Positions 40,016-48,313 of a DNA stretch of 64,000 nucleotides are shown piece by piece; position 1 is the stretch's first letter; every line of letters starts with the position of its first letter. A program made the translations under genes and the position numbers. The notes under the pieces were generated by a model that was not told where the DNA came from, did not search any database, and worked only from the letters and a program-made list of their open reading frames with translations. The stretch spans positions 55,351-119,350 of the forward strand of contig NZ_JADCNH010000010.1 of NCBI RefSeq assembly GCF_018904615.1, written 5' to 3'. This DNA is from Verticiella alkaliphila. Its GTDB lineage: Bacteria > Pseudomonadota > Gammaproteobacteria > Burkholderiales > Burkholderiaceae_B.

Positions 40016-41143
40016 TCAAGGGCTCGCGGGATGCTGCCGATCGGCAGCATCCCGCGAGCCCTTTCCCATGGCGAGCCAGCCGAGCGCCGCGAGCGGCCAC
40101 AGCACGGCGATCTCGCGCAGCAAGGCATCCAGATACAGCAGCCCGGTGTAGCCCGTGGCCACAGATGCCTGGAAATAGCGGTCAATCGGAAAGAGATTGA
40201 CGATCAGGAGCTGGCCCAGGAGGGTCAGGATGGCGACGCGGCGCTGCCAGACGGCAGGCGCGGCCGTCAGCACCGTGGCCGCGACCAATCCGGCGAGCAG
40301 GCCACCCCAGGCACCGGGGGTCAGCCAGGCGAACACGTCCGGCCCGCCCGGCGGCGCGAGCGGCTGCGCCGCCGCCTTCACGCTCAGGGCCACGATCACC
40401 AGCAGCGGCATGAGAAGCGCCCGCAGCGGCACGGGGCGCAGGCAGTGCATGAGAAGCATGGCCATGCCGGTCACGGCGAAAGCCGTGCATACCTGTTCGG
40501 CCCGCACGCGCCACATCGGATCCATGCCGGCTACGCCAGGCCACCACGCCTCTGGCCGAAAGGCGGCCTCTGGCAAGAGCCCGACGATGTCGCCCGTGCC
40601 GAAGAGCATGGGCTGCGCCGGAATCTGCGCCAGGATCCAGAGCCCGGCCAGCACGACCGCGGCGTGCGTCCCGGGCCGCAACATCCGGCGGCCCCAGTGC
40701 ACTTCCCAGGCGGCATCGATGATGCGCCGCGCGGTCAGCACACCTACCACTGCGCCGATGAAAGCGCCCATCGTGTTGGCGAGGAAATCCACGTTGGACG
40801 CCACACGACCGGGCAGATAGGTCTGGATCGATTCCACCGTCGCTGACATGGCCGCGCACACCAGGGTGCTGGCCACGACGGCCGCCACCCCGCGCACGGC
40901 GGGCCGCAGCGACCACGCGAGCAAGAGCCCCACGGGCAGGTAGGCCAGGACGTTCCACGCGATCTCGGGAAACGTCCAATACCTTGGAAATGGCGCGCCG
41001 AGCCAGGCAAAGGGCGAGACCCCGGGATGCGACCATTCCGTGGCCGGAAAGAAGCTGCCGTACACCAGCAGGCAGACCGCGACGAGGAAAGCCAGCCGGG
41101 CCGTGGGCGAGCCGGCCCCCGGAGCCGAGCCGTCACCGGCCAT
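40016..41143 (-). CDS. VanZ-like family membrane protein
   Basis: A 375-aa multi-spanning protein, about ten helices, with an N-terminal VanZ-like region (about 15-135; NVLAYLPVGLLLAW, ESIQTYLPGR, DFLANTMGAFIGA). Function is unknown. ATG 41143 overlaps the stop of the upstream lipoprotein gene (TGATG), so it belongs to the MCE transport operon. Its last codons lie within a 46-bp perfect palindrome. Confidence 0.85.
   Translation of the reverse strand: MAGDGSAPGAGSPTARLAFLVAVCLLVYGSFFPATEWSHPGVSPFAWLGAPFPRYWTFPEIAWNVLAYLPVGLLLAWSLRPAVRGVAAVVASTLVCAAMSATVESIQTYLPGRVASNVDFLANTMGAFIGAVVGVLTARRIIDAAWEVHWGRRMLRPGTHAAVVLAGLWILAQIPAQPMLFGTGDIVGLLPEAAFRPEAWWPGVAGMDPMWRVRAEQVCTAFAVTGMAMLLMHCLRPVPLRALLMPLLVIVALSVKAAAQPLAPPGGPDVFAWLTPGAWGGLLAGLVAATVLTAAPAVWQRRVAILTLLGQLLIVNLFPIDRYFQASVATGYTGLLYLDALLREIAVLWPLAALGWLAMGKGSRDAADRQHPASP
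40018..40063. terminator. 46-bp perfect palindrome, probable bidirectional terminator
   Basis: Two 23-nt arms (aagggctcgcggg...) are exact reverse complements with no spacer; the RNA would form a very stable hairpin. It starts 25 bp after the glycine-zipper stop and covers the last codons of the convergent VanZ-like gene. Short T runs flank the arms (CTTT on the plus strand). It probably ends the rightward transcript. Confidence 0.65.
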
Positions 41144-41811
41144 CAGCGCACGCCGGGTCGGCCGGTCGCGGCGAGACTGGGCTGCTGGGACAGCCACTCC
41201 GCCAGATTGTCGGACACGGCATCGACCGCACTGCGCAAGGCGCGCGCGCCACCCGGCGCATCGCCGCTGGCCGCTGGCACGCTCAGCGCGAGCCGCAATT
41301 GATCGAGCACACGGCCATCTTGCGTGAGCACGGCGCGCAGGGCGATGTCGCCCGCGCTCACCGGGGCGCCGCCGACGGCAGCCGCCGGATCGAACACTTG
41401 CTCGAAACGCTCGAGCGTGACACGCAGCTCGGGCAGTCCGCCGGTATTGCCCGGCAGCACCGGCCCTTCGGTCGATAGACGCTCACGCAGACGCTGGCCC
41501 AGCAACTCGGCAGGGGGCGATGCCCACTGATAGGACGCATAGGCCTGCGGCGAAAGCGAGCCCTTTTCGCGCCAGACCACGCCCTGGCTGCGCAACAAGG
41601 GTGCTGCCTCGACCGCGGGCACCGCCAGTGGTGCCCGAGGCGGCAACGGCACACGCGGCGTCTGGGTCGTGCCCACGTCGAGCACCTGCGGCTGTGGGGC
41701 GACCTGGCCCAGGCTGCCGCAGCCAGCCAGCACGATGGCGCAGCCGGCCGCGAGAAGCCAGCGGGTGGCTGAGCGTGCGTGTTGCGCGTTGCGTGCGAAT
41801 CCCTGCGTCAT
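41143..41811 (-). CDS. ABC-type transport auxiliary lipoprotein (PqiC/DUF330-like)
   Basis: A 222-aa outer-membrane-type lipoprotein with lipobox VLAGC (Cys31) and an ABC_trans_aux (DUF330) domain. YASYQWASPPAELLGQRLRERL is the characteristic segment. In Pqi and related systems such proteins work with MCE proteins in lipid transport between membranes. It sits in the operon after the MlaD-like gene and overlaps the VanZ-like gene. Confidence 0.88.
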   Translation of the reverse strand: MTQGFARNAQHARSATRWLLAAGCAIVLAGCGSLGQVAPQPQVLDVGTTQTPRVPLPPRAPLAVPAVEAAPLLRSQGVVWREKGSLSPQAYASYQWASPPAELLGQRLRERLSTEGPVLPGNTGGLPELRVTLERFEQVFDPAAAVGGAPVSAGDIALRAVLTQDGRVLDQLRLALSVPAASGDAPGGARALRSAVDAVSDNLAEWLSQQPSLAATGRPGVR

Positions 41812-41855
41812 GGTCCTTCCTCTCGTTGCCTAGCGGATGCCGTGGGCGGCATCCC

Positions 41856-42803
41856 TCATTGTCCCTGGAATCCCTCAAATCCGGGCTCGCCTGGCCCGGG
41901 GCGCACGGGCGCCGGGCCAAAGAGCAGCGACTGCGGCGCACGCTCCACCTGCTGCAGGGTGCGGCTGGCCGAGCGTGCGGCCTGGCCCACCTCGCCCACC
42001 GCCCCCGATACCTGCGGCACCACGCCTGCCAGCTGGGCAGCCGCGCGGCGCAGGTCCGCCACGCTCTGGCCGGCCTGCTCAACCATCCCGCCAGGCCCGG
42101 TGATCGTCGCGAGCGAGCGGCGCGCGTCGGTGGCCAGCCCGGCGATCTCGCGCACGGCTGTGTTGGCCTCGCCTGCGGCCTGCTTGAAGCTGCGCATCAT
42201 CGGCACGGCCTCGGCCACCGCCGGCTGCAGGTTGGCGAGCAGCGAGTCCATCTGCGCCGTCGCATCCGCCACGTTCTCCAGCGCCGTGTGCAGCGCGCGC
42301 TGGTTCTCGGGCCCCAGCATCGCCACCACCTGGTCGCCTGCGGTCTGCAGACGATCCATGAGCTCACCGGCCTGGTCCATCAGCCGCTCGGTCAAGCCAG
42401 GCTGCATGTCCATGCGCGCCACCTTGGACGCGGAGGACGGCAGGGGCTGGCCGAGCCGGCCGTCGTCGTTCAGGTCCACATACGCCACGCCCGTCACACC
42501 CTTCATCTCGATCGTCGCCTTCAACGCGTCGGTCATCGGCGTGCCATCCTGCACGCCGATGCGTATGAGCATCACGCCCTGGCCATCCGGCTCGAATCCA
42601 ATGGACTGTACCTTGCCCACGAGCAGCCCGCGATAGCGAACGTCGGCCTGCGGCGTGAGGCCACGCACCGAGCCGACCGTCACGAGATCGTAGGGCACGA
42701 GATCGCGGTTGTCACGGTTGAGCCAGACAATCACCAGCGCCGTCGCCGCCGCCAGCAGGATCGTGAATAGGCCCGCGATCAGGGCATGGCTACGGTTTTC
42801 CAT
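41856..42803 (-). CDS. MlaD-family MCE protein
   Basis: A 315-aa inner-membrane-anchored protein. One N-terminal helix (about 8-30) is followed by an MCE domain (about 38-115; VGSVRGLTPQADVRYRGLLVGKV). A long C-terminal region rich in Ala and Gln is predicted helical. It forms the periplasmic lipid-binding ring of an Mla/Pqi-like transporter. Its start overlaps the ATPase stop by 14 bp. Confidence 0.93.
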   Translation of the reverse strand: MENRSHALIAGLFTILLAAATALVIVWLNRDNRDLVPYDLVTVGSVRGLTPQADVRYRGLLVGKVQSIGFEPDGQGVMLIRIGVQDGTPMTDALKATIEMKGVTGVAYVDLNDDGRLGQPLPSSASKVARMDMQPGLTERLMDQAGELMDRLQTAGDQVVAMLGPENQRALHTALENVADATAQMDSLLANLQPAVAEAVPMMRSFKQAAGEANTAVREIAGLATDARRSLATITGPGGMVEQAGQSVADLRRAAAQLAGVVPQVSGAVGEVGQAARSASRTLQQVERAPQSLLFGPAPVRPGPGEPGFEGFQGQ

Positions 42804-43638
42804 CGTCGGGATGCTCCTGCTCGCGTGCAGCGTTCAATTCCCGGGCGCGCTGACCGCGCTCCCCGAGAAAGAAGGTCTTGATGAAGGGATGATCGAAGTC
42901 GAGGACGGCCTCGACGGTGTCGCACACGATGACTTTCTTTTCCGCCAGCACCGCCACGCGCTCGGACAGCGCGAAGAGCGTGTCCAGATCGTGCGTGATC
43001 ATCACGACGGTGAAGCCAAGCTGACGATGCAGCCGGCGGATCAGGGTCACGAATTCGTCGGAACGCGTCGGATCCAGCCCCGCGGTGGGCTCGTCCAGGA
43101 AGACGAGCTCCGGATCGAGGGCCAGCGCGCGCGCGAGTGCCACGCGCTTGACCATGCCGCCGGACAGATCCGCCGGCGCCTTGTTGGCATCGTCGCCCGT
43201 GAGGCCTACGAGGGAAAGCCGCGTCGTGACCACGTCGCGCACCACCGATTCCGGCAGCGAGCGAAGTTCGCGCAGCGGCAGCGCCACGTTGTCGAACACC
43301 GAGAGCGCCGAGAAGAGCGCCCCCGACTGGAACAGCACGCCCCAGCGCTGACGCAGGGCAAAGCGTTGGCGCGCGTTGCCGCTGCGCGGGCCCTGACCGA
43401 ACACGCGGATGCTGCCCGCCGCCGGCGCGGTCAGGCCGAGGATCTGACGCAAGAGCACGGTCTTGCCCGTGCCCGAGCCGCCCACGATCGTGAGGATCTC
43501 GCCCCGGCGCACGGTGAGTGAGAGATTCTCGTGCACGACATGCTGGCCGAAGGCCGTGCGCAGGCCGTCGATCTCGATGACTGGCTCGCCTGCCCCGGCG
43601 CGATCCGGCTGCGTGGCGGCGACCACGGCGGCGCTCAA
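42790..43638 (-). CDS. ABC transporter ATP-binding protein (MlaF-like)
   Basis: A 282-aa ATPase powering the MCE lipid transporter. Walker A is GGSGTGKTVLL, the signature is LSGGMVKRVALARAL, Walker B is LVFLDEPTAGLDP and the switch His is in MITHDLDTL. The start is read as TTG 43638, which overlaps the permease stop (TTGA) and has GAGGTG upstream. An in-frame GTG at 43626 is an alternative. Confidence 0.92.
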   Translation of the reverse strand: MSAAVVAATQPDRAGAGEPVIEIDGLRTAFGQHVVHENLSLTVRRGEILTIVGGSGTGKTVLLRQILGLTAPAAGSIRVFGQGPRSGNARQRFALRQRWGVLFQSGALFSALSVFDNVALPLRELRSLPESVVRDVVTTRLSLVGLTGDDANKAPADLSGGMVKRVALARALALDPELVFLDEPTAGLDPTRSDEFVTLIRRLHRQLGFTVVMITHDLDTLFALSERVAVLAEKKVIVCDTVEAVLDFDHPFIKTFFLGERGQRARELNAAREQEHPDDGKP

Positions 43639-44741
43639 AAGCCCACCTCGCTGAAGATGATCGCGCAGATGGCATCGGCCAGGATCACCGCGGTGATCGA
43701 CGTCACCACAGACGCCGTGGTGCCGCGGCCCAGGCTTTCGGTGTTGGGCTCGATGCGCAGGCCGTAATGGCAGGCGATCAGCGCGATGAGGGCGCCAAAG
43801 AGGAAGCCCTTGCCAAAGCCGATCCAGAAGTTGGCAAGCGAGATCGCATCGCGCAGCGACAGCAGGAACCAGGTGGGTGAAAGGTCCAACGTGATGGCCG
43901 CGACCATCATCCCGCCCAGCAAGGCCATGGCGTCCGTCCACAGGATCACGAGCGGCATGGCGATGGACAGCGCGATGACGCGCGGCAGCACGAGCCGCTG
44001 CCCGTGCGAGATGCCCATGACCTGCATGGCGTCGAGTTCCTCGGTGACGCGCATGACGCCGATCTGTGCGGTAATCGCCGAGCCGGAGCGCCCCGCGACG
44101 AGGATGGCGGCAAGCACCGGGCCGAGTTCGCGCACCACGGCCACGCCGAGCAGATCCACGATGTAGACCGAGGCGCCGAAGAGGGCGAGCTGCTGCGCGG
44201 AAAGATAGGAGAGCACGACCCCGATGAGAAACCCCACCAGCGCGGTGATCACGAGCGCCTGTGCGCCGGCCTGGTAGATCTGGGCGGAGATCTCGCGCCA
44301 GGGCCCGCGCAGAGGGCGCATGACGAAGGCACCCGTGTCGAGCAACAGCTGGCCGAGCAGCGTGAGCATCTCCCGGCCATGCACATACGTGCCGTAGACC
44401 CCGTCACCGACGTGACGGATGGCCGCGAAGGACTCGCGGTGCGGCTTGGGCGGCGGCTCGTGGCCATGCTCCTCAAGCATGTCGAAAGTGTCGCTCGCCG
44501 TGTCCGACAAGGTGAGCTCGGCCGGCAGCTTGCGCCCCCAGGCCTGCCAGAGCAATTGGGCGCCCACCGCGTCGAGACTCTGCACCTCGCTCAGATCCCA
44601 GCGGTCCTTCGCGCTCGCGCGTGCGAGCGCCTGCTGGCGGCGCGCCACCTCGCGCCGACGGCGCAAGGCCTGCACGGTCCAGTCCCCGCGCACGTGCACC
44701 GCGCCATCGGCGCGTTCGACGGTGGCGTCAGCGCTGGCCAT
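43635..44741 (-). CDS. MlaE-family permease with N-terminal STAS domain
   Basis: A 368-aa protein. The N-terminal ~100 residues resemble a STAS domain (HVRGDWTVQAL, then RWDLSEVQSLDAVGAQLLWQAW). The C-terminal MlaE permease part (about 125-368) has five or six helices with ILVAGRSGSAITAQIG and ELDAMQVMGI, the family core. In E. coli the STAS protein MlaB is separate; here it is fused. It is the first gene of a five-gene operon and is divergent from birA. Confidence 0.92.
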   Translation of the reverse strand: MASADATVERADGAVHVRGDWTVQALRRRREVARRQQALARASAKDRWDLSEVQSLDAVGAQLLWQAWGRKLPAELTLSDTASDTFDMLEEHGHEPPPKPHRESFAAIRHVGDGVYGTYVHGREMLTLLGQLLLDTGAFVMRPLRGPWREISAQIYQAGAQALVITALVGFLIGVVLSYLSAQQLALFGASVYIVDLLGVAVVRELGPVLAAILVAGRSGSAITAQIGVMRVTEELDAMQVMGISHGQRLVLPRVIALSIAMPLVILWTDAMALLGGMMVAAITLDLSPTWFLLSLRDAISLANFWIGFGKGFLFGALIALIACHYGLRIEPNTESLGRGTTASVVTSITAVILADAICAIIFSEVGF

Positions 44742-44830
44742 GGGCGCGTGCCCGGCCGCCGACGAACGGTCCGGACGACCTGAATACAATATCGAACATC
44801 CTGTGGGCCCTTGCCCCGTTCCGTTGCCGC

Positions 44831-45679
44831 ATGCCTGTGCCAGCTCCTTCCGACCTGCCTCTTCCCGACGTTCTGGCGCATCGACTGCGACAGCTGCTTC
44901 CCGATTGGGCTCACGTGGCGTGGCTCCCGGTGTCGGGATCCACCAATACCGACCTGCTCGCGCAGGCGCGCGCGGGCGAACCCATGCCGCGCCTGCTGGG
45001 CACGCACGCGCAAACTGCCGGGCGCGGCAGGGCCAATCGCAACTTTCGTACCGACCCCGGCGACGCGCTCATGTTCTCGTGCGCGTTCGAGACGGCGCTG
45101 CCCATGGCGGCCCTGCCGACGCTCTCCGTGCGTCTCGGGTTGGCGGCCTGCGAAGCCCTGGATTCCCTGCTCGCGCCGGGCCACCGATTGTACCTGAAGT
45201 GGCCCAACGATCTGCAATGGGGTGAGGCCAAGCTCGCCGGGATTCTGATGGAGAGTGCCGGCAGCGCGACGCCTGGCCGCACGCGGCTCGTGATCGGCCT
45301 GGGCATGAATCTGCGCGGTGCGGATGCGCTGAGCGACGCGCTGGGCCGGGCTGTGGCGGACTGGCGCATGGCCGACTGCGCCCATCCGCCAGATCTCGTC
45401 TGCGCCACCATCGCCGGACGCTGGGCGCTGGCGCTGCGCGAAGCCGAATCGAACTGGCAACCGGGCTACGGCCTGTCTGACCTGCCTGCCGCCTTTGCCC
45501 GTCACGACGCACTCGCCGGGCGCGCCGTCAACGTGCTGGACAACGGCGTGGTCCAGCGACAGGGCGTGGCATGCGGCGTGGCGCCGGACGGCCAACTGCG
45601 ATTACGCGGCGAGCACGGCGAGTTCCATGTCAACGTGGGCGACATCTCGGTTCGAGCCGATACGGTGGCCACGCCATGA
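44831..45679 (+). CDS. birA: Biotin-[acetyl-CoA-carboxylase] ligase
   Basis: A 282-aa biotin protein ligase without the N-terminal DNA-binding domain, so probably a monofunctional class I ligase. It has GSTNTDLLAQA, the biotin-binding AGRGRANRNF and LKWPNDLQWGEAKLAGILME. The C-terminal SH3-like domain follows. ATG 44831 is the start. Its stop overlaps the coaX start (ATGA), the usual order in betaproteobacteria. Confidence 0.95.
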   Translation: MPVPAPSDLPLPDVLAHRLRQLLPDWAHVAWLPVSGSTNTDLLAQARAGEPMPRLLGTHAQTAGRGRANRNFRTDPGDALMFSCAFETALPMAALPTLSVRLGLAACEALDSLLAPGHRLYLKWPNDLQWGEAKLAGILMESAGSATPGRTRLVIGLGMNLRGADALSDALGRAVADWRMADCAHPPDLVCATIAGRWALALREAESNWQPGYGLSDLPAAFARHDALAGRAVNVLDNGVVQRQGVACGVAPDGQLRLRGEHGEFHVNVGDISVRADTVATP

Positions 45680-46491
45680 AACTGCTGATGGATGTCGGCA
45701 ACTCCCGCGTGAAGCTGGGCTGGCTGGCTGATGACGCTCGCGCGAGCGGCCGCCGTCGCCCTCACCCGCGATGGTCTGGCAGACCAACTGACCGCCTGGC
45801 TGCAGGCATTGCCCCGCAGCCCGGTGCAGGCGTTGGGCGTGAACGTCGGGGGCGAGGCGGTCGCTCGCACGCTGGCCGACGCGTTGCATGCCGTGGGGTG
45901 CCCCGTGCAGTGGCACACCGCCCAGGCCCGCACGCTGGGCCTCGTGAACGGCTATCGCGAGCCGCGCCGATTGGGCGCGGATCGCTGGCTGTCGCTGGTC
46001 GGATTGTGGGCCCACCCTCGTCATCGCGCCGTGCCCGGCGCGTTGCCCGGCACGCGCATTCTTGCCACCTTCGGCACCGCAACCACCGTGGATACGCTCA
46101 CGGCAGACGGCCGTTTCGCCGGCGGGCTCATCCTGCCCGGGGTGCAGATGATGCTGGATTCCTTGGCGCGGGGCACGGCGCAGCTGCCCCTGGCGGGCGG
46201 TGCCGCAGCGGATTTTCCCGACCATACCGACGCGGCGATCATGTCCGGCGTCCTCGCGGCGCAGACGGGCGCGTGGTGCGCCAGTGCCGTCTGGCGCTCG
46301 AACACTTCCCGGATCTGCCGGTGCACGTGGCCGTGGCCGGCGGCGCCTGGCCGACCATCGGCCCGGAGCTTGCGCGGGCGTTGACCGGGCTTGCCCTGGC
46401 GGGCGCGCCTCAAGTACTGGATAATCCGGTGCTCGATGGCCTGGCCATGCTGGCTGGCGCCTCACCCGACGTGCCCCGTCCCCATGCGTAA
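45676..46491 (+). pseudogene. coaX: Type III pantothenate kinase, two compensating frameshifts
   Basis: Phosphorylates pantothenate in the first step of CoA synthesis. Three frame segments make up the gene: MKLLMDVGNSRVKLGWLADD in the first, then LTRDGLADQLTAW, EPRRLGADRWLSLVG and TFGTATTVDTLTADGRFAGGLILPG in the second, then LPVHVAVAGGAW and VLDGLAMLAG back in the first. The shifts are near 45750 (one extra base) and near 46275 (gcgtggtg, one missing G). Total length is a multiple of three (271 aa restored). Each segment alone matches CoaX, so the gene is probably intact in the organism. Confidence 0.88.
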
Positions 46492-46645
46492 TTTCTTCTT
46501 CCTGGCGCTGCTCGCCAACTTCCTGCTCTATGCCTTTGGCACGGGCGCCTTCGGGCCCCCGCCTCAGGAGCAGGGTCGCGAGCCCTTGCGCATGAACCAG
46601 CAGATCCGTGCCGACTCGCTCAGCACGCGCCCGCTCAGCCCCTGA
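46484..46645 (+). CDS. Short membrane protein resembling the N terminus of SPOR-domain proteins
   Basis: A 53-aa protein with one N-terminal hydrophobic helix (NFFFLALLANFLLYAFG). The motif GAFGPPPQEQGREPLRMNQQI resembles the start of the SPOR-domain proteins that follow coaX in related genomes. The SPOR domain itself is absent; the frame stops inside the 3' end of the convergent rfaE2 gene. It overlaps coaX by 8 bp. It is either a truncated remnant or a naturally short version. Confidence 0.6.
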   Translation: MRNFFFLALLANFLLYAFGTGAFGPPPQEQGREPLRMNQQIRADSLSTRPLSP

Positions 46646-47111
46646 TCTTGCGCACCAGCGCGGTTGTCGAGCGCTGGAACTCGAACGGAATCGCCACCGC
46701 ACGGCCGCCCCAGGATTCGACCAGGGCGGTCTCGGCAAGCGTGCGCATGTCGTAATCGCCCCCTTTCACGATGATGTCCGGCCGCAGGGCCGCGATCAGC
46801 GCCTCGGGCGTGTCCTCCTCGAAGAAGGTCACGCCATCCACGCACGCGAGCGCGGCCAGCAGCGCCGCCCGGTCGGCCTCGCCATTGAGCGGCCGATCCT
46901 CGCCCTTGCCCAGGCGCCGCGCGGAGGCATCCGTGTTGATCGCCACGATCAGGCTCGCCCCGAGCTGCGCGGCCTCGTCGAGATAGGTCACGTGGCCGCG
47001 ATGCAGGATGTCGAAGACGCCGTTGGTGAAGACCAGCGGACGCGGCAGCGCGCGCACGGCGGCCTCGACGTCGGCGCGGGAATGGATCTTGAGTTCGAAG
47101 CGCGCAGCCAT
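46635..47111 (-). CDS. rfaE2: D-glycero-beta-D-manno-heptose 1-phosphate adenylyltransferase
   Basis: A 158-aa cytidylyltransferase-fold enzyme in ADP-heptose synthesis for lipopolysaccharide core. It has VFTNGVFDILHRGHVTYL (HxGH) near residue 28 and FQRSTTALVRKI at the end. This is the stand-alone second half of HldE, as usual in betaproteobacteria; the rfaE1 kinase is not in the window. Confidence 0.95.
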   Translation of the reverse strand: MAARFELKIHSRADVEAAVRALPRPLVFTNGVFDILHRGHVTYLDEAAQLGASLIVAINTDASARRLGKGEDRPLNGEADRAALLAALACVDGVTFFEEDTPEALIAALRPDIIVKGGDYDMRTLAETALVESWGGRAVAIPFEFQRSTTALVRKIRG

Positions 47112-47219
47112 GGCGGTCTCCAGGACAGGGGGGAATCGATGCCGGGCAGGCCACGGCGACAGCCGGCGATTGTAGAGCGCGCGCCCCGACGCCTGCCGGT
47201 TCGCGGTATCGTTGCGGCC

Positions 47220-47645
47220 ATGGCCGACGTTCACTTCACCTTCAACGCCCCCGACCGCCTGCTGGCGGCCTGCCGTCTGGCCGAGGCCAGCTATCGGTCC
47301 GGCGAGCGCCTGGCTGTCTATTGCCGCGACAAGCGCCGCCTGCACGCCTTCAACCGCCTGCTGTGGGAATACGAGCGCACGTCCTTCGTGCCTCATCTGC
47401 CCGCTGCGGATCCGCTCTCGGCCCAGACACCCGTCGTCCTCACGGACACGGCGCCCGGCGAAGGCTTCGCCGCCGTGTTGAACCTGGACGATGACTGCGT
47501 GCCGCCCACGGCCGGCGTCGCCCGCATCCTGGAAGTGGTCTCCACCGATGCTGGGGAGCGCACCCAGGCGCGGGATCGCTGGCGCGCCTACCAGGCAGCC
47601 GGCCACACCCTGCAGCGCCACGACCTGTCCCAAGCCACTGCCTGA
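47220..47645 (+). CDS. holC: DNA polymerase III subunit chi
   Basis: A 141-aa clamp-loader accessory subunit linking the polymerase to SSB. It has VHFTFNAPDRLLAACRLAEASY at the N terminus, LWEYERTSFVPHL and the family Leu-Asp-rich segment NLDDDCVPP. ATG begins at 47220. The acidic protein gene follows 7 bp downstream. The usual neighbour pepA is absent. Confidence 0.93.
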   Translation: MADVHFTFNAPDRLLAACRLAEASYRSGERLAVYCRDKRRLHAFNRLLWEYERTSFVPHLPAADPLSAQTPVVLTDTAPGEGFAAVLNLDDDCVPPTAGVARILEVVSTDAGERTQARDRWRAYQAAGHTLQRHDLSQATA

Positions 47646-47652
47646 GATCGCC

Positions 47653-48294
47653 ATGACGCACCTGCCGCCCTTCCGGACCCGGCAATCCGCCGCGCCCCCC
47701 GAGCCTGACGATGACTTCGACGACGAACTGCCCCTGCTGGGCGAGGACGCGATCCTGGAACGCGGAGCGCCCGAGCCCGCGCCAGCCGACAACCCGCCAT
47801 GGGACATCGACGACGAGGATGAGGTGAAGCCGGCAGGGCGGGCGCATCCGGAGCCCGAGGACGAAGCCGTCACCGAACTGCTGCGCGACCTGAACGACGT
47901 GGTGCCTGCCGCGACGCTGGCGGGTGCGTGGTCGGCGCAGTATGAATCGTCGCAACGCGGCAAGGGCGGCTACGAGGCCGAGGGCGCGCCACCGGTGCTG
48001 ACCGACGTTCTCATGGAAGCGCCGCTGGCCCCGCTGCCGGAAATGCCTGCCAGCTCGCCCCGTGCCTCGATCGCACCGGAGGCAGCGGCCACACCACAAC
48101 CCGCCGAAGCGCCATTGCTGCTCGCCCGGGCGGACGCAGACGAGGGCCTGGAAGCTGCCGGCCTCACGGCGGCCGACGAAGCCTTGGCCGAACGGATCGC
48201 CGACAGCGTGCTGGCCGCGCTGCAGCCCACACTGCGCGACACGGTACTCGACGCCGTCCGCGACACGCTGGCCGCGGCCCGCCGCCAGCCCTGA
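47653..48294 (+). CDS. Acidic protein of unknown function
   Basis: A 213-aa low-complexity protein, strongly acidic in the first half (DDDFDDELPLLGEDAI, DIDDEDEVKP) and Ala/Pro-rich in the middle. The C-terminal amphipathic helix (ERIADSVLAALQPTLRDTVLDAV) may mediate contacts. No signal or membrane segment is seen. Position after holC suggests co-transcription. It may belong to the DUF2486-type acidic proteins of Burkholderiales, but I cannot confirm this. Confidence 0.7.
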   Translation: MTHLPPFRTRQSAAPPEPDDDFDDELPLLGEDAILERGAPEPAPADNPPWDIDDEDEVKPAGRAHPEPEDEAVTELLRDLNDVVPAATLAGAWSAQYESSQRGKGGYEAEGAPPVLTDVLMEAPLAPLPEMPASSPRASIAPEAAATPQPAEAPLLLARADADEGLEAAGLTAADEALAERIADSVLAALQPTLRDTVLDAVRDTLAAARRQP

Positions 48295-48313
48295 GCCGGC
48301 GCGGCGGCGCGCC

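Noticed and set aside
40018..40063. Palindrome as a phage attachment or resolution site
   Set aside because: No integrase, no flanking direct repeat and no mobile genes nearby; a terminator is simpler.
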